The position numbers and the translations under genes are program-made. Positions 58,284 through 64,000 of a stretch of 64,000 bases of DNA are shown piece by piece; the stretch's first letter is position 1; every line of letters starts with the position of its first letter. The notes under the pieces are model-generated. The model was not told the DNA's origin. It worked only from the letters and a program-made list of their open reading frames with translations, and did not search any database. Source of the stretch: Ensifer sp. BR816 (GTDB taxonomy: Bacteria; Pseudomonadota; Alphaproteobacteria; Rhizobiales; Rhizobiaceae); NCBI RefSeq assembly GCF_000378985.1, contig NZ_KB905370.1, forward strand, positions 1,579,830 to 1,643,829. Reading direction: 5' to 3'.

Positions 58284-61200
58284 CTACTTTTTCAGTTGCT
58301 CCTTGAGCGCGGCGAGCTTCGCAAAGGGCGAATCCGGATCGATCGGCTTCTCCTTGCGCGGCGGGCGGCTGTCGAACTTGCCCGGGGCGCGGTCGTGACG
58401 CTCATGCCGCTCGTGGCGGTCCTGACGCTCCTTGCGCTGGCCGCCCGGCTTGCCGTCCTGAGGCTTGCCGCGCGCCGGTGCTCCGCCCTTGCGGCCGCCT
58501 TCCCTTGCCTCGCCCTGCCCGTGACGCTGGCCGCCGCGGCGTTGGTCGCCCTGATGGCGGCCGCCCCGCTGGTTGTCCTGGCGGGTGCCGGGACGCCACA
58601 GCAGCACCGGCTTCGGTTCCGACGGCTCTTCCGGCTGCGCCGCTGCGGGCGTTTCGTCGCCGCTCGGCTCTGTCGAAGCGGCTTCTGTCGGTGCGGTATC
58701 TGCCGCCGTCGCATCCGCCTCGGAAGGCTCTGCGGCATCTGCATCCGCTTCGATGTGCTCGGCAGCCGCTTCCGGCGTAGCGCTCGCCTCGTTCGGCGTG
58801 GCGTTCTGTTTCGCCAGGAAGGCTGCGGCCTCCTCCGCGGTCACGCTGTCGGCGCGGTAGCCGAGACCTTTGAGGATCTCCTCCATGTCGTCCGGCGTCG
58901 CACCGAGGATCGACAACATCGACGTCGTCGCCGTGAAGCGGCGGCCGTCATAGGCCCCGTCCGGCCGTGGCGTCGTGCCCGGCTTCCACTGCAGGAGCGG
59001 GCGGATGAGATCCGCGAGACGCTCGAGGATGTCGATCCTCACTGCGCGTTTGCCGAGATAGCGGAATCCGGCGAGCTTGTAGAAGGTCCGCTCGAAGGAC
59101 GAGTCGGCGACGACCGAGGTCCGGCCGGCGGCAAGCATCGGGATGAGTTCGCCGTAGCCGGGCTTGTCCAGCCCATCGTTCTTCAGCGCCCAGAGAAGCG
59201 TGATCAGCTCCGCCGGCGCCGGCTTCAGGAGGGCCGGAAGGAAGATGTGGTAGGCGCCGAAACGAACGCCATATTTGCGGATCGACGCCCGGCTTTCCTG
59301 GTCGAGCGACTTCACCTCGTCGGCGACGTCGCGTCGGAAGAGCACGCCGAGATTTTCGACGAGCTGGAAGGCCAGGCCCTTGGCCAAGCCCTCGAGATCC
59401 TCCGCGCGCGAAATATCGTCGAGCGGCTTCAGCACCGTGCTGATGTGGTGGTTCACGAAGCGCTCGATCCGCGCCACGACATGGTCGCGTGCGTTCGCCT
59501 GGAGCTGCTCGTCGGCGAGCAGGATGACGCGCGGGCGCATGACGTGGTCGCTCGCTGCAAGCCGCGCCACGGGATCGCCGAGCCAGCGCACCAGACCGTC
59601 CGACGAAAGCGCCAGGTCGTTGTTGCCGGCCGCATGCAGGCGGGCGGCGCGCGCCTCGAATTCCAGCGCAAGCGCCTTCTGGGCGGCGCCCTGAACGGCC
59701 TTGGCGTCCGTCCCCTCGCTGCCGGCGACAAGCGTGAACCGGAAACCGGTTAGCTGACCCACGTGGTGCCCTTCGACGAAGACATCACCATTCACACTGA
59801 TTTCTGCTTCCAGCATCGCATTCTCTCTCAGGCGCTTCATGAGCACAGATGTCCTGCGGTCAACGAAGCGTTTCGTCAACCTTTCATGTAACGCGTCGGA
59901 CAATCGATCTTCGATTTCCCGCGTCTTTTCTTGCCAGTGTGTCGGATCGGCAAGCCACCCGGGCCGATTGGACACATAGGTCCAGGTCCTGATCTGCGCG
60001 ATTCGCGCCGAAAGTGTGTCAATCTCGCCATCCGTATGGTCGGCGCGGCGAACCTGCTCCGCCATGAAGTCCTCGTTGACCGTGCCATGGCGGACGAGAT
60101 CGGCATAGAGAGTCGAGATCAGGTCGGCGTGCTGCGCCGGTGTGATGCGGCGGTAGTCCGGAAGCGCACAGGCTTCCCAGAGCTTCTCGACGCGTTCCGA
60201 GGTCGTGGCCACGTCGATGACTTCCGGATAGCGCGTCAGGTGCTCCAGCGCCTGCTGGTCGACGGCGGGAAGGGCGCGTGTCAGCCCGGACACGGCAGGT
60301 GCCGCCTCGAGGCTGTGCTTCAGCGCCTTCAGCGAAGAGTAGTCGAAGGCCTTGGAGCGCCATTGCAGCACCCGGACCGGATCGAATTCGTGCGCTTCGA
60401 TCCGCTGCACCAGCTCGTCCCCGAAGGGATCGACGCGACCGGTCACGCCGAAGGTGCCATCGCGGATATGCCGGCCGGCGCGACCGGCGACCTGGGCAAG
60501 CTCGGCCGGATTGAGGTCGCGGTACTGGTAGCCGTCGAACTTGCGGTCCTGGGCGAAGGCGACGTGATCGACGTCGAGATTGAGCCCCATGCCGATCGCG
60601 TCGGTCGCCACCAGATAGTCGACGTCGCCTTCCTGGTAGAGCGCGACCTGGGCATTGCGGGTGCGCGGCGACAGCGCGCCGAGCACGACCGCGGCGCCGC
60701 CGCGTTGCCGCCGGATGAGCTCGGCGATGGCATAGACCTCGTCGGCCGAAAAGGCGACGATCGCCGAGCGGTGCGGCAGCCGGGTGATCTTCTTCGAGCC
60801 CGCATAGAGAAGCTGCGACATGCGCGGCCGCTCGACCACGGTGATGCCGGGCAGAAGATGTTCGAGAATCGGCCGCATCGTCGCGGCGCCGAGGAGCAGG
60901 GTCTCTCCCCGGCCGCGCAGATGCAGCAGCCTGTCGGTAAAGATATGGCCGCGCTCCAGGTCGCCGGCGAGCTGCACCTCGTCGATGGCGACGAAGGAGG
61001 CCGTCGTCTCGCGCGGCATCGCCTCTACCGTGCAGACCGAATAGCGGGCGCGATGCGGCGAAATCTTCTCCTCGCCGGTGATCAGCGCGACATTGTGGTG
61101 CCCGACCTTCTCGACCAGACGCGTATAGACCTCGCGGGCCAGCAATCGCAGCGGCAGGCCGATGACGCCGCTGTCATGCGCGACCATGCGTTCGATCGCA

Positions 61201-61286
61201 TAATGCGTCTTGCCGGTATTGGTAGGCCCGAGCACCGCGGTCACGCCGCGGCCGCTCAGGATCATCGATTGAAAGGACAAGGTCAT
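58284..61286 (-). CDS. SUV3-like RNA helicase
   Basis: 1,000 residues from MTLSFQSMILSGRGVTAVLG. Motif I GPTNTGKTHYAIERM (20-34), motif II VAIDEVQLAGD, motif VI region PAELAQVAGRAGRHIRDGTF; a GIGMGLN-like DAIGMGLNLDVDHVAF. It matches the SUV3/DEVH family known from mitochondrial RNA degradosomes and present in alphaproteobacteria. The last ~200 residues are low-complexity: first Ala/Glu/Pro-rich (EAAAEHIEADADAAEPSEAD), then Arg/Gly/Gln/His-rich (RHQGDQRRGGQRHGQGEARE; KERQDRHERHERHDRAPG), likely an unstructured RNA- or partner-binding tail. A mosaic palindrome lies 17 nt before the start. Confidence 0.9.
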   Translation of the reverse strand: MTLSFQSMILSGRGVTAVLGPTNTGKTHYAIERMVAHDSGVIGLPLRLLAREVYTRLVEKVGHHNVALITGEEKISPHRARYSVCTVEAMPRETTASFVAIDEVQLAGDLERGHIFTDRLLHLRGRGETLLLGAATMRPILEHLLPGITVVERPRMSQLLYAGSKKITRLPHRSAIVAFSADEVYAIAELIRRQRGGAAVVLGALSPRTRNAQVALYQEGDVDYLVATDAIGMGLNLDVDHVAFAQDRKFDGYQYRDLNPAELAQVAGRAGRHIRDGTFGVTGRVDPFGDELVQRIEAHEFDPVRVLQWRSKAFDYSSLKALKHSLEAAPAVSGLTRALPAVDQQALEHLTRYPEVIDVATTSERVEKLWEACALPDYRRITPAQHADLISTLYADLVRHGTVNEDFMAEQVRRADHTDGEIDTLSARIAQIRTWTYVSNRPGWLADPTHWQEKTREIEDRLSDALHERLTKRFVDRRTSVLMKRLRENAMLEAEISVNGDVFVEGHHVGQLTGFRFTLVAGSEGTDAKAVQGAAQKALALEFEARAARLHAAGNNDLALSSDGLVRWLGDPVARLAASDHVMRPRVILLADEQLQANARDHVVARIERFVNHHISTVLKPLDDISRAEDLEGLAKGLAFQLVENLGVLFRRDVADEVKSLDQESRASIRKYGVRFGAYHIFLPALLKPAPAELITLLWALKNDGLDKPGYGELIPMLAAGRTSVVADSSFERTFYKLAGFRYLGKRAVRIDILERLADLIRPLLQWKPGTTPRPDGAYDGRRFTATTSMLSILGATPDDMEEILKGLGYRADSVTAEEAAAFLAKQNATPNEASATPEAAAEHIEADADAAEPSEADATAADTAPTEAASTEPSGDETPAAAQPEEPSEPKPVLLWRPGTRQDNQRGGRHQGDQRRGGQRHGQGEAREGGRKGGAPARGKPQDGKPGGQRKERQDRHERHERHDRAPGKFDSRPPRKEKPIDPDSPFAKLAALKEQLKK

Positions 61287-61302
61287 CGATCCCGGGCGGT
61301 CT

Positions 61303-61407
61303 CTGCAGCGCGGAGCGTCTTTCGGACGCACCAAGGTCGCCGCAGCACTTTTGATTGCCGCATGTTCTTATCCTTAAATCCGCTGCGACTTAAGGAAACA
61401 AGCAGTA
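61303..61407. repeat. Dispersed mosaic palindrome, long form
   Basis: ctgcagcgcggagcgtct-ttcgg-acgcaccaaggtcgccgcag, then cacttttgattgccgcatg and cttatccttaaatccgctgc, gacttaaggaaacaagcag. The order of parts is as in copy 35519 but reversed. Ends 17 nt before the helicase start codon. Confidence 0.85.
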
Positions 61408-61933
61408 GGTGCCGGCACGCTGGCGCACCCCGGCGGGGAACAGATGCCCATGCGGAGAGGCAAACGCAAGGGGCGAGGACAACTAAAAAGGCACGCACCA
61501 CCATATTTAGCGGCTCCGCTTGCAGCGCCCGGCGGGCTTTTGGAACAGCGACGGAACGAATCGGCGACGAATCGATGACTCGTAATGATTCACTGTATGT
61601 TCAGGGCTATATATTGATCACGCCAGCCCGCTTTCCCCCATATGCTGAATCTCCTGATGACGCGCGCGTTGGACGCCGCTCAAGGGCACGCTTTCCGATT
61701 GCCGATGGCGGAATCGGCTCAAAGGATTCCGAATCCAAGAGTCTAGAATAGCTGGAAAATTTTGACCAAGATTCGTTTTTTTGCCTTCCGATTCCGGGAA
61801 TACGAATCGCTGCTTCACCCGCGCTGGTGGCCCGGAGCGACTCCGGCCGGACTGGCCGATGGAGCGATTCCAGCTTATGCCAGCTACTACATATAGCGGG
61901 TTGGACGCCCATCTGGTGGAGGCCAACATCGCA

Positions 61934-61963
61934 AAAAGAAAGCGGCGCCCCGAGGAGCGCCGC
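61934..61963 (-). terminator. Rho-independent terminator after phaB
   Basis: Stem gcggcgc / gcgccgc (61942-61948 with 61957-61963), 8-nt loop; the minus strand continues TTTCTTTTTGC. 25 nt beyond the phaB stop. Confidence 0.8.
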
Positions 61964-61987
61964 GCAATGTGCGATCGGTCAAAGGCG

Positions 61988-62713
61988 TCAGGCGAAATAT
62001 TGCCCGCCGTTTGCCGAGATCGTCGAGCCGGTGATGAAGCCGGACTCGTCCGAGGCCAGGAAGACCACGCAGCGGGCGATCTCGTCCGGCTCGCCGAGGC
62101 GGCCGACGGGGATCTGCGGTATGATCCTTTCGTTCAGCACCTTTTCCGGCACGGCGCGCACCATCTCGGTGCCGATATAGCCCGGGCAAATCGCATTGAC
62201 GGTGACGCCCTTTGCCGCCCCTTCCTGTGCCAGCGCCTTGGTGAAGCCGAGGTCGCCGGCCTTGGCGGCGGAATAGTTCGCCTGGCCCATCTGCCCCTTC
62301 TGGCCGTTGATCGAGGAGATATTGATGACGCGGCCGAAGCCACGGTCGCGCATGCCCGACCAGACGGGATGAGTCATGTTGAAGAGGCCGGTGAGGTTGG
62401 TGTTGATGACCTCGCCCCACTGCTCTGGCGTCATCTTGTGGAACATCGCATCGCGGGTGATGCCGGCATTGTTGACGAGGATGTCGACCGGCCCGAGATC
62501 GGCCTCCACCTTGGCGATGCCGTCGACGCAGGCCTGGTAGCTGGAGACATCCCATTTGTAGACCGGAATGCCGCTTTCCTGCTTGAAGGCCTGGGCCTTC
62601 TCGTCATTGCCGGCATAGTTCGCCGCCACCTTGTAGCCGGCCGCCTTCAGCGCGACGGAAATCGCGGCGCCGATGCCGCGGGACCCACCCGTAACCAGTG
62701 CTACTCTGCTCAT
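61988..62713 (-). CDS. phaB: Acetoacetyl-CoA reductase
   Basis: 241 residues, short-chain dehydrogenase: cofactor loop TGGSRGIGAAIS near residue 8-19, NNAGITRDAMFHKM, catalytic Ser in NISSINGQKG and YSAAK (Tyr/Lys), C-terminal DESGFITGSTISANGGQYFA. It reduces acetoacetyl-CoA to (R)-3-hydroxybutyryl-CoA for polyhydroxybutyrate. Follows phaA by 114 nt in the same direction. Confidence 0.96.
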   Translation of the reverse strand: MSRVALVTGGSRGIGAAISVALKAAGYKVAANYAGNDEKAQAFKQESGIPVYKWDVSSYQACVDGIAKVEADLGPVDILVNNAGITRDAMFHKMTPEQWGEVINTNLTGLFNMTHPVWSGMRDRGFGRVINISSINGQKGQMGQANYSAAKAGDLGFTKALAQEGAAKGVTVNAICPGYIGTEMVRAVPEKVLNERIIPQIPVGRLGEPDEIARCVVFLASDESGFITGSTISANGGQYFA

Positions 62714-62827
62714 GCTCGCCTCCCACTCGGGTTAAACCAAATTGCAAAGGAATATTCTCCGCGGCCCGGAGTCCCGGACCGCGCGCGTAGTCGTATCGGG
62801 CGGATGCCCTGGCATGCCGCTGACCGG

Positions 62828-64000
62828 TTACAGGCGCTCGACGCACATGGCGACGCCCATGCCGCCCCCGATGCAAAGGGTCGCAAGCCCCTTGGAGACG
62901 CCGCGCCGCTTCATCTCGAAGAGCAGGGTATTGAGCACGCGGGCGCCGGAAGCGCCGATCGGATGGCCGATGGCGATCGCGCCGCCATTGACGTTGACGA
63001 TCGACGGATCCCAGCCGAGATCCTTGTTGACCGCGCAGGCCTGCGCCGCGAAGGCTTCGTTGGCTTCGACGAGTTCGACGTCGCCGATCGCCCAGCCGGC
63101 CCTTTCGAGCGCCTTGCGGGAAGCCGGGATCGGGCCGGTGCCCATGATCTGCGGATCGACGCCGGCGGTCGCCCAGGAGACGATGCGGGCGAGCGGCTGA
63201 ATGCCGCGCCTGGAGGCCTCCGCCTCGGTCATCAGCAGCGCCGCGGCGGCACCGTCATTGAGACCGGAGGCATTGCCGGCGGTGACCGTGCCTTCCTTGT
63301 CGAAGGCGGGTCTGAGCTTGGCGATCGAATCCAGCGTGGCGCCGTGGCGGATATATTCGTCCTGGTCGACGGTCACGTCGCCCTTACGGGTCTTGACGAC
63401 GAAGGGGACGATTTCGTCGGCGAACCGGCCGGCCTTCTGCGCGGCTTCAGCCTTGTTCTGCGAGCGGAGCGCGAATTCGTCCTGCTCCTCGCGGGTAAGC
63501 TGCCACTTGCGGGCAACGTTCTCGGCGGTAGTGCCCATGTGGTAGCCGTAGAAGGCGTCCGTCAGGCCGTCCTTGATCATCGTGTCGATCATCTTGTAGT
63601 CGCCCATCTTCACGCCGCCGCGCAAGTGCGCGCAATGCGGCGCCATCGACATCGACTCCATGCCGCCGGCAACGATGATGTTCGCATCGCCGGTGGCGAT
63701 CTGCTGCATGCCGAGGGCGACGGCGCGCAAGCCCGAGCCGCAGAGCTGGTTCATGCCCCAAGCGGTCTTTTCCTGTGGCACGCCGCCCTTGATCGCCGCC
63801 TGACGGGCCGGGTTCTGCCCTTCGCCGGCCGGCAGCACCTGGCCGAGGATCACCTCGTCGACCTCTGCCGCCTCGACTCCGGCCCGTTCGAGGACCGCCT
63901 TGATGACCGTTGCACCCAGTTCATGAGCGGCTGTGTTGCCGAAGGCGCCGTTGAAGGACCCGACTGCGGTGCGAGCGGCGCTGGCGATCACGATGGAGGG
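62828..64000 (-). CDS. phaA: Acetyl-CoA acetyltransferase (beta-ketothiolase), 5' end cut
   Basis: The frame runs to the right edge, lacking only the first few codons (visible start ...[20 protein letters not shown]). Catalytic residues: QLCGSGLRA (nucleophile Cys near 89), [14 protein letters not shown] (His near 348), and [10 protein letters not shown] (second Cys near 378). It condenses two acetyl-CoA to acetoacetyl-CoA, first step to polyhydroxybutyrate, and is the start of a phaA-phaB operon ending at the 61934 terminator. Confidence 0.96.
   Translation of the reverse strand, partial: PSIVIASAARTAVGSFNGAFGNTAAHELGATVIKAVLERAGVEAAEVDEVILGQVLPAGEGQNPARQAAIKGGVPQEKTAWGMNQLCGSGLRAVALGMQQIATGDANIIVAGGMESMSMAPHCAHLRGGVKMGDYKMIDTMIKDGLTDAFYGYHMGTTAENVARKWQLTREEQDEFALRSQNKAEAAQKAGRFADEIVPFVVKTRKGDVTVDQDEYIRHGATLDSIAKLRPAFDKEGTVTAGNASGLNDGAAAALLMTEAEASRRGIQPLARIVSWATAGVDPQIMGTGPIPASRKALERAGWAIGDVELVEANEAFAAQACAVNKDLGWDPSIVNVNGGAIAIGHPIGASGARVLNTLLFEMKRRGVSKGLATLCIGGGMGVAMCVERL

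Larger units (their letters stand above)
61287..61987. other. Long non-coding stretch between helicase and phaB
   Basis: About 700 bases. It contains a mosaic palindrome (61303-61407), a relatively AT-rich segment around 61560-61850 with repeated gattcg/cggaatcgg/ggattccgaatcc motifs and a T7 run at 61774, and the phaB terminator. Two overlapping open frames of about 100 codons occur on the minus strand but have no recognisable content. Confidence 0.6.

Noticed and set aside
61607-61929. Two overlapping ~100-codon minus-strand frames
   Set aside because: They occupy the same bases in different frames, have no good ribosome site, and lie in a segment full of inverted repeats.

Overview
The window is a gene-dense, high-GC stretch of an alphaproteobacterial chromosome. 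The content points to Sinorhizobium/Ensifer or a close relative: an RpoH2-type sigma factor behind an EcfG/RpoE2-type promoter, a phaA-phaB pair, DUF2794, DUF1223 and UPF0314/DUF2585 proteins, IalB and CarD family members, a SAM-II riboswitch ahead of metA, and rhizobial-type dispersed palindromic repeats. Species was not determined. Almost everything is housekeeping; there is no phage, plasmid, CRISPR or defence island.

Layout. 1-2000: truncated amino-acid ABC binding protein, rplS, tRNA-Gly(GCC). 2005-4576: proXp-like deacylase, thioredoxin-TPR, Lon-N-domain protein, Trm112. 4576-5624: a complete IS630-family element inserted at the stop codon of the Trm112 gene. 5717-9958: rlmN, IalB-like protein, YkvA-like protein, pterin dehydratase, LMW phosphatase, thpR. 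10071-14062: tesA divergent from the ybbA-ybbP exporter pair. 14278-16165: Bax-inhibitor protein, GNAT acetyltransferase, DUF2794. 16644-20364: DUF1223 protein and acnA. 20634-23609: ccmABCDG cytochrome c maturation genes. 23824-29068: DUF2585, ispZ-like, ftsY, mtaB, dapF. 29159-30761: metallo-hydrolase divergent from a MarR regulator. 31024-34771: ffh, chorismate mutase, rpsP, rimM, trmD. 34753-38940: TauE/SafE permease, galM, VWA protein, metA with SAM-II riboswitch. 39276-44633: ispG, hisC, ispA, mtgA, gst, rpmF. 44843-51617: ABC-F protein, thiN, GNAT, then the TPP-riboswitch-controlled thiBPQ operon. 51952-58276: M48 protease, class C beta-lactamase, rpoH2, carD, fdxA, S4 protein. 58284-64000: SUV3-like helicase, phaB and a truncated phaA.

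The genes form small functional groups: translation and protein targeting (ffh, ftsY, rpsP, rimM, trmD, rplS, rpmF), cytochrome c assembly, thiamine salvage (thiN plus thiBPQ), methionine control, and polyhydroxybutyrate synthesis.

The most interesting observations are: (i) ftsY carries three copies of a rhizobial-type palindromic repeat inside its coding sequence, two of them within what looks like a duplicated acidic block; (ii) rplS is 33 kb from trmD on the opposite strand, and one inversion would restore the usual rpsP-rimM-trmD-rplS order; (iii) the IS630 copy sits exactly in the TA of a stop codon and appears to need a frameshift at an A8 tract; (iv) a family of mosaic palindromes lies 17-34 nt in front of several start codons; (v) several RNA-level elements (SAM-II with attenuator, TPP, an ffh leader hairpin, a possible ybhL-type leader). 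I did not find a convincing wholly new multi-gene system.
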